NCBI GenBank assembly: GCA_052034585.1
Contig: JBPOIJ010000011.1
Span: forward strand, 57,289 to 121,288
DNA: 64,000 nucleotides
Source: Xiheimicrobium sp052034585
GTDB lineage: Bacteria; Myxococcota; Myxococcia; Myxococcales; Myxococcaceae
Reading direction: 5' to 3'
A program made the position numbers and the translations under genes. This document shows positions 10,094 through 18,960 of this stretch, piece by piece (the stretch's first letter is position 1; each line of letters begins with the position of its first letter). The notes below the pieces were generated by a model. The model saw only the letters and a program-made list of their open reading frames with translations, had not been told where the DNA came from and searched no databases.

Positions 10094-12309
10094 CAGGAGG
10101 CGATTCCACTCCAGCTCGACGGATCGAGCGGACCCGCGGCCGGCTTGACCGAGACGACGAAGCCGGTGAGGTGCGCCATGCCCGAGACGCGCTCGAGTCG
10201 ATCGGGCCCGTCGGCGGCGAGCAGGTTCACGTTCACCCCCGTCGTCTTGCTCGCGATCGACAGTCCGGTCGCGTGCTGGTGACCCCAGCCGTGCGGGAGC
10301 GCCACCGTGCCGGGCATCAGATCGCTCGTGAGCTTCACCGGAACTCGCACCGTGGCCGTGTCGGTGGAGACGTCGGCGAGCGTACCCTCGACGATCCCTG
10401 CCTTCGCGGCGTCGTCGGGGTGCATGAAGAGGTGGTTCGTCTTCTCGTGAACGAACTCGGCGAGGTTGTGCGTCCACGAGTTGTGGGTCTGCACCGCGCG
10501 CTTGGTGATGAGCTTGAGCGAGCTCGCGATGGTGCGCTCCGTCTCGAATCTCGTCTCGAGCGCCTTGGCCGCGGCGAGGAGTGGCTCGGGCGCCAGCTGG
10601 ACTTTCCCCGACGCCGTCAGCACCCGTTTCCCCACGAAGTCGTCGTCCTCGTGGCGCTCGCGCAGCCGGCCATGCGGGTGATGCTCGTGCAGGTCCTCGA
10701 AGCCGCCCTGCCCGGTGAGCCGCAGCAGCATCGAGAGCAGCAGTTCCTGCGGAAGCTCTGGCTGCCGTCCGCGACGATGAAGTGCCGAGTGGACCGTTCG
10801 CATGCCCTCGAGCATGCGTTGCGCGGCCGCCGAGCCGAAGAGGTTCACGCCGCTCGCACGACACAGCTCGAGATAGATCGACGCCTCGTCGCGCTGATCG
10901 CCATCGGGCTCGACGATCGCCTTCGTCGCTTGGAGATACGGCTTGCGCTGGAGCCCGAGCATCAACGGAAAGATGAACGGCAGGTCGGGGCGCTCGAGCG
11001 GTGAAGTCGCGGGCAGCACGTAGTGCGCGAGGGACCCCGTCTCATTGCGGAAGAGATCGACGGTGACGAGCAGCTCCAACGACTCGAAGGCCTTCTTGAG
11101 CCGCCCAGCGTTCGCCATGGTGATGAGCGGGTTGCCGCCGGTGACGAAGAGCGCACGGATCTGCTTCGGGCCGGGAGTGAGGATCTCGTCGGCGAGGATG
11201 CCTCCCGGAAACGCGTCGTTCACCGAACCGAAGTCACCGATTCGCGAGCGATCGGAGCGGGTGAGCACGCCGTTCTTCTTCCCGAAGGCTGGGAAGTCGA
11301 TCACCCCACGGCCGACGAGCGTTCCACCACGTCGATCGAGGTTGCCCGAGAGCAGGTTGATGCACTCCTGCAGCCAGAACCCGAGCGAGCCGTTGCTGCC
11401 CATGTTCACGCCGGTGGAGGAATAGAGCGACGCGCCTTTCGCCGATCTGAACGTCTTCACCAGCTCGCGCATCACCTCGGCCTTGATGCTGGTGACGGCT
11501 TCGGCGCGCTCGGGAGGCCACGCGCGCGCGAGCGTGAGGACCTCGTCGATGCCCTCGGCCTGGCTCTCCGCGCGGGCGCGATCGATGCCGCCCTGCCGCT
11601 CGAGCTCGTTCAAGAACGCGAGGTAGAAGAACGGGTCGGTGTTCGGTCGAATGAAGTGATGCTCGCCGGCGACCTTGGCCGTCTCGGTGCGCCGAGGATC
11701 GATCACGATCACCCGCGCGCCACGCGCCTTCATCTCCTGGAGCGTGCGAGCCGGGTTGGGGACCTGGAGGAAGCTCCACTTCGAGATCACCGGGTTCGCG
11801 CCGACGATGATCAGACACTCGAGGTGATCGAGATCGGGAAACGGTTGGGTGAAGGGGAAGCCGTAGATCAGGTTCGCGACCGCGAACTTGTTCGAGCAGT
11901 CCTGGGTGGCCGATGCGTACATCGACTTCGACCCCAAGGCCGTCATGAAGCCCTGGGCGAAGACCGGGTGCAGCACCCCGAAGCCCGCCGCCGTTCCGAC
12001 GTACATGGCGATCGAGTCGGGGCCGTGATCGCGGCGAAGTTGCTGCACCTTCTGGCCGATCGCTCCGATGGCGGTCGGCCAGCTCACTTCCGACCAGCTC
12101 GACCCGGTGCGCGCGAGTGGTGCGCGAACGCGATCGGGCGAGGCGTAGAGGTCGGCTTGTTTGAGCCCTTTGGGACACGCGAAGCCTCGGGTGGTGAGGT
12201 GATCGCGGTCGGGGTGGATGGCGGTGACTCGACCATCGTTCACGGTCACCGTGAGGCCACACAGCGCCTCGCAGATTCGGCAGAAGGTGTGGTGCGTCCC
12301 GTCGGGCAT
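10093..12309 (-). CDS. Molybdopterin-dependent oxidoreductase, formate dehydrogenase/nitrate reductase-like
   Basis: 738 residues from the ATG at 12309; a GTG three codons earlier is also possible. The N-terminal 4Fe-4S motif CRICEALC-x(26)-C is at about residues 11-45. Mo-bis-MGD binding segments follow: YVGTAAGFG, TQDCSNKFA, IIVGANPV, VIVIDPRRTETA, and a C-terminal dinucleotide-binding beta-barrel with LMPGTVALPHGWGH. No Tat signal is present, so the enzyme is predicted to be cytoplasmic. The substrate cannot be read from sequence. It resembles single-subunit members of the DMSO reductase family common in actinobacteria and deltaproteobacteria. Coupled to the downstream DUF72 gene by a 1-base overlap. 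Confidence 0.9.
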   Translation of the reverse strand: MPDGTHHTFCRICEALCGLTVTVNDGRVTAIHPDRDHLTTRGFACPKGLKQADLYASPDRVRAPLARTGSSWSEVSWPTAIGAIGQKVQQLRRDHGPDSIAMYVGTAAGFGVLHPVFAQGFMTALGSKSMYASATQDCSNKFAVANLIYGFPFTQPFPDLDHLECLIIVGANPVISKWSFLQVPNPARTLQEMKARGARVIVIDPRRTETAKVAGEHHFIRPNTDPFFYLAFLNELERQGGIDRARAESQAEGIDEVLTLARAWPPERAEAVTSIKAEVMRELVKTFRSAKGASLYSSTGVNMGSNGSLGFWLQECINLLSGNLDRRGGTLVGRGVIDFPAFGKKNGVLTRSDRSRIGDFGSVNDAFPGGILADEILTPGPKQIRALFVTGGNPLITMANAGRLKKAFESLELLVTVDLFRNETGSLAHYVLPATSPLERPDLPFIFPLMLGLQRKPYLQATKAIVEPDGDQRDEASIYLELCRASGVNLFGSAAAQRMLEGMRTVHSALHRRGRQPELPQELLLSMLLRLTGQGGFEDLHEHHPHGRLRERHEDDDFVGKRVLTASGKVQLAPEPLLAAAKALETRFETERTIASSLKLITKRAVQTHNSWTHNLAEFVHEKTNHLFMHPDDAAKAGIVEGTLADVSTDTATVRVPVKLTSDLMPGTVALPHGWGHQHATGLSIASKTTGVNVNLLAADGPDRLERVSGMAHLTGFVVSVKPAAGPLDPSSWSGIAS

Positions 12310-12358
12310 CGGGCCCACCCTAGCGGGCCTCCCTCGGTTCCAACGCAGATTTCGGCGC

Positions 12359-13840
12359 TCAGGGAGGCAGGCTGACGATGAGCGTGTCGTAGAGCGCGAG
12401 ATCGGAGAAGTGCGTCAGCCGCAAGGTATCTGGTTGGAGGTGTTTCATCGGGAAGATCAACCTCCCGCCCGGAGCGAGCGTCACCGGCGAGAACGTGGGG
12501 GGATGGTCGAGCTCGTTCAAGACCCGCACTCGCTCGAGCATTCCGTCGAGGAACACGAGCGCGGCGGCATCGGCCGTTGGGAGAGGTTGCTGATCGAAGA
12601 GCGGGTTCCCTCTCCAGTTCGCCGTGAGCACGACTCGCCCATCGTGGCTCTTCCGCAAGTCGTAGCCGTTGAAGGCGAGGTCGCTGACGACGGAGACCTT
12701 CTTGAGGGCCCCGGTCGCGGGATCGTACCTCGCGAGGAAGAAGGCCCGGCCCCCGCCATCGACGACGCCCGCGCCGAAGTCGACCTCGTGGAAGAAGTGC
12801 CCAATCACCGCGACCTCGGTGCGATCGAAGACGATCGTTCGCATGTCGAGGCCGGTCCCGGTGACGCTGATGCCCAGATTCGTGCGCAGCTGCCTGGCCC
12901 AGCGGCGGGTGCCCGTCGGGGTGTAGGACGCGACGAAGCCATCCTCGAAGCGGTGGGCAGAGGTCGGCGTACCGGTCACGTTCGCGCCCGCGGCTCCCTG
13001 AATCGAGAGGTAGACGTTGCCTTGATCGTCGAGCGCGAGCGAGCTGACGGTCGAGAGATCCGAAGCGTTGATCGAGACGTTGGTCGCGACTTGGGCGTCG
13101 AGCTCGACGGCACCCGTGGAGGAGTAGCGGAGGAGCTGCACGGTGTAGCCGAGCTGGATTGCGACCACGATCTGGCCCGTCGCGGTGACGCCGATCGCCG
13201 TCGAGCGGTCGAACAGAGGCCCGCCTCGAAGGGCCGCCCACCGCAAGGTGCCATCGGCGCCAAAGCTCGCGACGAAGGTGTCGGAGCCTCCCTGCGTCGG
13301 CAGCCGCACTGCACCGATGACGAGCGCCGGAAACGGAGGGCCGTGGGTGTTCCCGGTCACCGCGATGCTGCCGTCGGGCGCGATGACCATGTCCCGCACT
13401 TGGGCACCGCCCCCTTCCCCGAAGCGGATCGCCCACAGCACCTGCCCATCGGCGGAGAACTTGGTGATGAACATCGTGCCGCTGCCGGTCGGCGTCGCGC
13501 CGAGCAGCGCACCTTGTTCGGAGCGCCCGGCGACATAGACGTTGCCCGCCGGGTCGACCGCCGTCGCAGTGAGCATGAGATACGAGGGAGGGTTTCGAAA
13601 CCGGTACCACCACGCGCCGCCGTCGAGAGGCGTCGTGCCTCCGTCGTCGATCGGCGTCCCAGCGTCGATTGGACCTGCGTCGCCCACACCCGCATCGCTC
13701 ACACCCGCGTCGACGAGGCTGGCGTCGACCGCGCCCGCATCCATTTCGAGTGGCGTCGTGTCGCCTCCGTCCGACTCGCTCACGGGCGAGGAGCACTGAC
13801 AGGCGGGAAGGAGCGCGCAGACGATGGCGAGGTGGCGCAT
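12359..13840 (-). CDS. Secreted lipoprotein with beta-propeller (SBBP/NHL-like) repeats
   Basis: 493 residues from the ATG at 13840. The opening MRHLAIVCALLPACQC is a lipoprotein signal with lipobox LPAC. A linker of Asp-Ala-Gly repeats (about residues 25-70) would space the domain from the membrane. The remainder carries repeats such as AVDPAGNVYVAGRS, ITKFSADGQVLWA, VIAPDGSIAVTGNT and LDDQGNVYLSI, the pattern of SBBP/NHL-type propellers in which each blade reads 'D..GN.Y..G'. It is likely an outer-surface or periplasmic binding protein of unknown ligand. Forty-nine bases separate it from the oxidoreductase downstream. The frame extends 58 codons further 5', but that part is low-quality coding. 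Confidence 0.78.
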   Translation of the reverse strand: MRHLAIVCALLPACQCSSPVSESDGGDTTPLEMDAGAVDASLVDAGVSDAGVGDAGPIDAGTPIDDGGTTPLDGGAWWYRFRNPPSYLMLTATAVDPAGNVYVAGRSEQGALLGATPTGSGTMFITKFSADGQVLWAIRFGEGGGAQVRDMVIAPDGSIAVTGNTHGPPFPALVIGAVRLPTQGGSDTFVASFGADGTLRWAALRGGPLFDRSTAIGVTATGQIVVAIQLGYTVQLLRYSSTGAVELDAQVATNVSINASDLSTVSSLALDDQGNVYLSIQGAAGANVTGTPTSAHRFEDGFVASYTPTGTRRWARQLRTNLGISVTGTGLDMRTIVFDRTEVAVIGHFFHEVDFGAGVVDGGGRAFFLARYDPATGALKKVSVVSDLAFNGYDLRKSHDGRVVLTANWRGNPLFDQQPLPTADAAALVFLDGMLERVRVLNELDHPPTFSPVTLAPGGRLIFPMKHLQPDTLRLTHFSDLALYDTLIVSLPP

Positions 13841-13940
13841 GGCGGCGCGACCCGAGCAAGCGGCGGGCCGTGCGTTCGAGGCGGAGCCCTCGGCTCGGTT
13901 GTCGGCTCGAGGCGACAGAACGTCGGTCGAACCCTTCAGC

Positions 13941-15809
13941 TCAGGGCGTGGCGTCGATGGTGAGCGCGTAGGTCCCGCCGTCGGCGATCGCGTCGACGAG
14001 GATGAACCAGGCATCGGCTGGGGCGTTGTCGATTCGCACCGTCGCGGTTCCTCCGTCGGCGACCGCGCAGGCGAGCTCCGGGCTCGTGCAGCTCGCGCGA
14101 CGCACCGAAGCGATCGGAGTGAACCCGGTCGACGAGACGCGCACCTCGAGGCGGCTCGCAGGAGCGTCGAGGCGGAGAAGATGGGCGCGCTGGCTTCCCG
14201 ACCCTCCGCACATCGAGGTCACCGCGGCGCGGGGCGCGAAGGTGGTGCTGGTGAGGAAGCGTTGACGAGGCACGGCGATCGCGTCGGCGCCGGAGCAGGC
14301 CAGCGGACGGACCTGATGGGTCAGCCACGGGCTGCCTTCCAGCACCTTGCGTTGGCCCGCGGTGATCGTGAGCGGCTCTCGAGTCGGGAAGAACGGGAAC
14401 ATGATGTTCCGCTCGTCGGGGCAGCCAGAGCCAGCAGGGTTCGCGCAGCTCGGGGTATCGCTGATCAGATCCGGCCCGCGAAAGTCGTCGCTCGTGTGGG
14501 TGAGCCCGAGGAAGTGGAGGAGCTCGTGACTCGCCAGCACCGCGCTCGTCTGCGGGCCCGAGGCCAGTGGCTCGACGACGACGCCGGTGCCCGGGCGACG
14601 GTAGATTCTCGGAGGGCCGGGGACGCCGCCCGAGACGCCGCCCGCGAAGGTGAGCTCGCCGACCAGGAAGAGGTTCACCGGCCGCGCACCCAGCTCGTCG
14701 CGCGAGTACTGCTGCCAGAGCTGGTTCGCCTGGAGCGAGGTGCTGATCGAGGCGCCCGCGTCACCCGGAAGGCGGAGCTGCTGGACCGATCCCAACGTCA
14801 GGCCCACCTTCGTTCGCAAGAGGCCGTCGAGGGAGTCGAGCATGGTGGAGACGAAGCTCCCGTCGGGCGCGTAGGTCGTCTCGGGCGCGATCTGCAGGGT
14901 GAGATCGACGACTCCGCCCGGTTCGGCGCGATCGAGCATCACCGCGACGCGCTCCACGCGGCCCTCGAGCTGCCGCTGGGTGAGCGGGAAGTTGGTGGGA
15001 TCGAACGTCGCGAGCTCGAGGCGCCAGGTGCCAGGCGGGGGAACGGCGCGTGGATCGTCGGTGCCGGGGACGAGGAGCGTCGCCTGCCCACGGCCGCTCG
15101 AGCCGCGCGCGAAGTCTCGCGTTCCACCGTCACCCGGGTTCCCGACGAAGACGGCGCCAGAGGGGGCGACGAGCTTCAAGATCACCGGAATTCGATCTTC
15201 GAAGTCCTCGACCACGACGGTGAAGGCCGTGCTCTCCGCGGGGAGCTGGAAGGAGAGGGTCGCCACTCCCGTTGCTGGCGTGTCGAGCGCGCCGAGCTCG
15301 AGGATCGGCTGCTCCGCCCACCAGGAACACACCCCGACATCGACTGAAAGCTGTTCGCGCGTCACCGTCGCGGGTTGGCAGGCGAGCAGTGACGGACAGC
15401 TCCCGCACGGGCTGGTGCAGTGGCCGGCCTGGCAGAATCCGGAGCGGCACTCCTGGTCGGCGCTGCACGTCTCGGTGAGGAAGCGGCCGGGCGTTGCGGA
15501 CTGGCAGGTGAAGCGCAGCTTGCTGCCGTCGGGCCGGGCGTCGACCGTCGGGGCGCAGCGGTCGGTCGCACAGGCCGTCACCTCTGCACAGGCCGTCGCG
15601 CAGGTGTTGCCGCTCGCTCCGAAGACACACGCACCGCCCTTGCAGTGCGCGTCGTGAGAGCACGCGGCGCCATCGTCAGCCGGAGGCGGAACGACGCAGC
15701 GCTTGTCAGCACCACAGATCGCCGGAGCCGCGCAGCTCGAGTCCGACGAGCAAGGTGCTTCGCAGGCGCTCACCGCCGTCACCGCCGCCGCGAGGAAGAG
15801 AGTTCGCAT
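13941..15809 (-). CDS. Secreted lipoprotein metalloprotease of the metzincin type
   Basis: 622 residues from the ATG at 15809. The N-terminus MRTLFLAAAVTAVSAC is a lipoprotein signal with lipobox VSAC, followed by a Cys-rich region (about 20-150) with spaced Cys pairs likely to form disulfides. Near residue 425 stands HELLHFLGLTH, the HExxHxxGxxH zinc site of metzincins, with a Met further on (NIMFPFFP) that could be the Met-turn. A C-terminal beta domain of about 120 residues ends ADGGTYALTIDATP, like bacterial pre-peptidase C-terminal (PPC) domains. It probably degrades proteins outside the cell, in keeping with a predatory or scavenging life (inference). The substrate is unknown. Confidence 0.82.
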   Translation of the reverse strand: MRTLFLAAAVTAVSACEAPCSSDSSCAAPAICGADKRCVVPPPADDGAACSHDAHCKGGACVFGASGNTCATACAEVTACATDRCAPTVDARPDGSKLRFTCQSATPGRFLTETCSADQECRSGFCQAGHCTSPCGSCPSLLACQPATVTREQLSVDVGVCSWWAEQPILELGALDTPATGVATLSFQLPAESTAFTVVVEDFEDRIPVILKLVAPSGAVFVGNPGDGGTRDFARGSSGRGQATLLVPGTDDPRAVPPPGTWRLELATFDPTNFPLTQRQLEGRVERVAVMLDRAEPGGVVDLTLQIAPETTYAPDGSFVSTMLDSLDGLLRTKVGLTLGSVQQLRLPGDAGASISTSLQANQLWQQYSRDELGARPVNLFLVGELTFAGGVSGGVPGPPRIYRRPGTGVVVEPLASGPQTSAVLASHELLHFLGLTHTSDDFRGPDLISDTPSCANPAGSGCPDERNIMFPFFPTREPLTITAGQRKVLEGSPWLTHQVRPLACSGADAIAVPRQRFLTSTTFAPRAAVTSMCGGSGSQRAHLLRLDAPASRLEVRVSSTGFTPIASVRRASCTSPELACAVADGGTATVRIDNAPADAWFILVDAIADGGTYALTIDATP

Positions 15810-15898
15810 GGAAGGCCCGCACCGGACGGTACACGGGCGAGCGATCGAGCGTCTCCAAGAAACTCCGTCGAGCCCGGCGATCGTGCGAAGCTCGGCGC

Positions 15899-16057
15899 GT
15901 GCGCTGGATCGTGCTCTGGGGACTGACGCTGCTGGGCTGCCTCGAGCCGAGGGTGTGCCACGCCGATCCCGACTGTCCGTTCGATTCGGTGTGCGAGGTC
16001 GCGGTCGGCCAAGACGGAGGCGTCTGCCGACGAAACGGCCCTCCCGACGGCGGCTGA
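15899..16057 (+). CDS. Very small lipoprotein (52 aa)
   Basis: A GTG at 15899 opens a frame reading VRWIVLWGLTLLGC, a convincing lipobox, followed by a mature peptide of about 38 residues with four Cys (CH, CPF, CEV, CRR) and an acidic/Gly end. The Cys spacing resembles the short 'C.x.D.DC....C' modules of other myxobacterial lipoproteins. It is divergent from the metalloprotease and 45 bp before the next plus-strand gene. Short length makes it tentative. Confidence 0.5.
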   Translation: MRWIVLWGLTLLGCLEPRVCHADPDCPFDSVCEVAVGQDGGVCRRNGPPDGG

Positions 16058-16102
16058 GGTTGGCCTTGAACGCGGTCTCCAGCTGGGCTGACCTCCGCGC
16101 CC

Positions 16103-16894
16103 ATGCGAATCGTCGCTGGGATCGTCGTCGTCGTGCTGCTCGGGTGGCTCGGTGGGACGTACTACGTCGCGTCCGCTGAGAAATCGGCGGCCGAGGCGCG
16201 GCGCACCCAGGAAGCCGCGATTGCCTCACTGGGAAAGAAGCTCGCGGGTGAGTTCGGAGCGATCGAGTCCGGGCCCTTGAAGGACGCCTGCGCGGGAAAG
16301 CTCGAGCCAGGCGGCGCCGAGAGCGTCGTCGCCTACAGCCTCGAGCTGCCCGAGAACGAGCGCCCGTCGCTGCGAGGGTATGAGACGCACGTCGACGCGA
16401 AGTTCCTCCGCATGAACGATCGCAACGGGTACCTCGAGTCGATCGGGTTGGATCCGCGCGAGCCGCGCTTGGCGTTCACTTCGTCGATGTCTCCCGACGA
16501 CTGGAGCCGCCACCTCGAATACGCCGCGACCTCACGCAGTCGCACCGAGGCGGTGAAATACGTCGTGCTCACGTCGTTTCTTTCGCTTCGGGCGCCGTCC
16601 GTCTCGCTCATGGGCGACACCTTCACCGCTGGCTCGGGCGACTATCGATCTCGGGTCGTTCGCTGGCCTTCTGGTGAGACGATCTGCCAGGGCAGCGGCC
16701 GCGCGCGCATGGAGCTCTCCAAAGTGACGGGCCACGGCGGGAGCGCAGGCGACGCGGCTTCGGACTCGGAGCGCGAATTGTCCGACAACTGGGTGCAGGC
16801 GACGCTCGCCTCTCCACTCGACGACGTGTGCGCGGCTGGCGGCAAGGACCTCTGCACCGCGACCGCCAATCGGCTCACGCCCGTCGATTGGTGA
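16103..16894 (+). CDS. Hypothetical membrane-anchored protein
   Basis: 263 residues. The first 22 residues (RIVAGIVVVVLLGWLGGTYYV) form one hydrophobic segment, a signal anchor without a clear cleavage site, so the rest should face the periplasm. A helical stretch rich in Ala, Glu and Lys follows. The C-terminal part contains Cys residues that may pair (VCAAGGKDLC). I recognise no family. The stop lies one base from the end of the convergent 5'-nucleotidase gene. Confidence 0.6.
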   Translation: MRIVAGIVVVVLLGWLGGTYYVASAEKSAAEARRTQEAAIASLGKKLAGEFGAIESGPLKDACAGKLEPGGAESVVAYSLELPENERPSLRGYETHVDAKFLRMNDRNGYLESIGLDPREPRLAFTSSMSPDDWSRHLEYAATSRSRTEAVKYVVLTSFLSLRAPSVSLMGDTFTAGSGDYRSRVVRWPSGETICQGSGRARMELSKVTGHGGSAGDAASDSERELSDNWVQATLASPLDDVCAAGGKDLCTATANRLTPVDW

Positions 16895-16895
16895 G

Positions 16896-18545
16896 CTACG
16901 GGATCTCGGTCGGCGCCCGGAGCGACGCCTTCGGCAGACCCTCGGAGCCCATCGCGCCCATCTTCCCCGACAGCGCGCCGGCCTGCTCGTGTGGCATCAC
17001 CTCGCGCGGCGATCGGTACACGTGCATCGGCGAGTAGAAGACGAAGTTCGACACCCGGCTCGTGTAGAGACAGGCGTACTGCTCGACCTGCTCGCCGAAG
17101 CGCGAGTTTTCGTTCCCTTCCTTGAAGTGCAGGCCCCAGAAGACGTTGAAGCCGCGCTCGACGTCCTGCTCGAGCACCTTCACCACGTTCACGCACTCCT
17201 TGAGCGCCTTGCGCACCCGATCGAGCTCGAGCTTCGTCTCCTTGAACTCTTCTTCGAGCTTCGCCTCGTCGCCTTCCTTGCGCTCGAGTCGTCGCTCCAC
17301 CTGGTTCAGCTTCGACTTTCGGCGCTGCACCTCGTCGTCGAGGCGCGCCTGAACGCTCTCGACCTCGGCCAAGGTGGTGATCTCGTCGCGCCGTGACTCG
17401 AGGTAGCTGATCTCGTCTTCGATCTCCTGAACGATCATGCAGGTGCGCCACATCGAGGTCTTCTTCGACTTCAAGATGTCGCCGTAGATGTGATCGCCGA
17501 CGTAGAGCACGGACTCTCCCGCCGACCCGGTGAGCCGCTCGAACTCGGCGAGGTTGCCGCCGCGGTAGACCTTGCCGCGCTCGAGCACCGTGGCCTCGCC
17601 CAAGACGCTGTTGTCGTCCTTCGACTGATCGACCTCGATGAAGGGGTTCGAGCTCGAGAAGAACTCGGGCTTCTTGGCGTCGGTCACCACGAAGTCGAAG
17701 TAGTTCCTCCAGCTCGGGTACTCGGGGACGAGATCGTCGAGCAGGTAGCTCATCACCGCGCGGGTGAAGTCGAAGCCCGAGTTGGTGAGGAGGAACAGCT
17801 TCTTCCCGCCGGAGCGGAGCTTGTGGAGCGCGACGCCAAGCTCTGGGTCCTTGAAGATGTACTGGCCGATGTCGCGGCGGATCACCGTCTTGAGCGAGTT
17901 GTCGCGGTGCACGGTGTCGATCGCCTCGCGAATGTCGTCGTAGAGCTTCCAGTAGTCGCAGGGCCGGTGGAGCTCCTTCTCGAACAGATCGACGATGCCG
18001 GCGTAGAGGCAGGCCTCCGGCAGGGCGAAGAGGGTGTCGATCCACGCGTACTCGGGGCTCTTCAGCCGAATGCGCTCGTTGCGGTACAGCGACTGGAGCG
18101 TCTCTTCGTCGAGCGGCGTTCGCCCGTGGTAGGCGCGGCCGACGTGCCCGAAGCGATCGATCTTGAGCATGTTGCCGTGCTTCTTGTCGATGAAGAGCCC
18201 GCGCATCACGAAGGCGTGATCGTACGGAATGCGGCGAATCTCGACGGGGTAGCCCTTCACCGAGATGAGGCGCTCGATCGTCATCTCGTACGAGAGGCCC
18301 TCGAGGCGCCGCAGGTGGTAGATGGCCAGCGTGTAGTCCATGTCGAAGCCCACCAGCTCGATGCGCGAGAGGTGGAGGTTGCGGTTGACGAAGATCTGCC
18401 GCTGCACCGGAATCTCGTTGCCGTGGCTGTTCGAGAGCACCCGCTGGAGCGCCTCGTCTTCGAGCACCGCGCGCGCCCTCGCCGAAGCCTCGAGCGCCTT
18501 CGTGCGATCGATCCGTCCATTGTACGCCCCGTGAATGCTTTCCAC
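16896..18545 (-). CDS. HAD-superfamily 5'-nucleotidase (cN-II-like) with C-terminal coiled coil
   Basis: 549 residues from a GTG at 18545 with GAAGGGA upstream. The nucleophile motif is GFDMDYTLAIY (DxDYT, about residues 60-70), motif II is LLTNSGFDF, and the acidic motif is YVGDHIYGDIL. These are typical of the HAD-IG family of eukaryote-like IMP/GMP 5'-nucleotidases. After the catalytic part, roughly residues 375-460 are strongly charged heptads (EDEISYLESRRDEI onward; QRRKSKLNQVERRLERKEGD), predicting a long coiled coil for oligomerisation. The longer frame 5' of the GTG is a shadow of the divergent gene. Expected role: dephosphorylating purine or similar nucleotides in the cytoplasm. Confidence 0.87.
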   Translation of the reverse strand: MESIHGAYNGRIDRTKALEASARARAVLEDEALQRVLSNSHGNEIPVQRQIFVNRNLHLSRIELVGFDMDYTLAIYHLRRLEGLSYEMTIERLISVKGYPVEIRRIPYDHAFVMRGLFIDKKHGNMLKIDRFGHVGRAYHGRTPLDEETLQSLYRNERIRLKSPEYAWIDTLFALPEACLYAGIVDLFEKELHRPCDYWKLYDDIREAIDTVHRDNSLKTVIRRDIGQYIFKDPELGVALHKLRSGGKKLFLLTNSGFDFTRAVMSYLLDDLVPEYPSWRNYFDFVVTDAKKPEFFSSSNPFIEVDQSKDDNSVLGEATVLERGKVYRGGNLAEFERLTGSAGESVLYVGDHIYGDILKSKKTSMWRTCMIVQEIEDEISYLESRRDEITTLAEVESVQARLDDEVQRRKSKLNQVERRLERKEGDEAKLEEEFKETKLELDRVRKALKECVNVVKVLEQDVERGFNVFWGLHFKEGNENSRFGEQVEQYACLYTSRVSNFVFYSPMHVYRSPREVMPHEQAGALSGKMGAMGSEGLPKASLRAPTEIP

Positions 18546-18588
18546 TTTTTTCCCTTCGTCAGACCGCCGTGACACGCTTCTACAAGCG

Positions 18589-18924
18589 ATGGCCGCACGA
18601 CGCAGCACCATGAGCGATGGAGAGCGCAGGCAGCTCCTCGATCGGATCGCCGACCTGGAGCTTCGCATGAAGCTCTTGGAGGCCAGGGTGCGTCGGGAGG
18701 CGGCCGAGCAGCGGAGCCGGGGGAAGATCGAGGTGCGGCGGCCGCTCGCCAAGGTGGTGCGTGCGCCCAAGAGCCGGCCACGCTGCCCGGGCTGCACCCT
18801 CGAGCTGCCGAAGGGGCGCCGCGGCGTCGAGTGCGTGTGGTGCGGGTTTCGCTTCGACGCCCACGAGCTGTTCGATCAGGCCGGGCGCCGCTCGAGTCGG
18901 GTCGATCGCCGGTCGAAAGGCTGA
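18589..18924 (+). CDS. Small coiled-coil zinc-ribbon protein
   Basis: 111 residues; the ATG at 18589 or the one at 18610 could be used, neither with a strong ribosome site. The N-terminal half is a short coiled coil (ERRQLLDRIADLELRMKLLE). The C-terminal part holds a zinc ribbon, CPGC...CVWC, followed by GFRFDAHELFD. No enzyme motif is present. It is divergent from the 5'-nucleotidase with about 43 bp between starts and runs in the same direction as the following kinase-like gene, 36 bp ahead of it. Confidence 0.65.
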   Translation: MAARRSTMSDGERRQLLDRIADLELRMKLLEARVRREAAEQRSRGKIEVRRPLAKVVRAPKSRPRCPGCTLELPKGRRGVECVWCGFRFDAHELFDQAGRRSSRVDRRSKG

Positions 18925-18960
18925 GCCGCCGGGCGGACGGGCGGGCTACAGTTCGTCTTC

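Noticed and set aside
10094..10864. N-terminal extension of the DUF72 gene giving a 563-residue protein
   Set aside because: It is the antisense-phase shadow of the molybdopterin oxidoreductase gene on the same strand in another frame, Arg/Ala-rich and without motifs; the TGATG overlap gives a natural start.
12246..13859. 537-residue minus-strand frame overlapping the propeller lipoprotein gene
   Set aside because: Arg-rich composition typical of an off-frame reading of high-GC coding DNA; the overlapping frame has the signal peptide and repeats.
16230..16513. Minus-strand frame inside the hypothetical membrane protein gene
   Set aside because: No motif or start signal; the plus-strand frame has the signal anchor and continuous coding.
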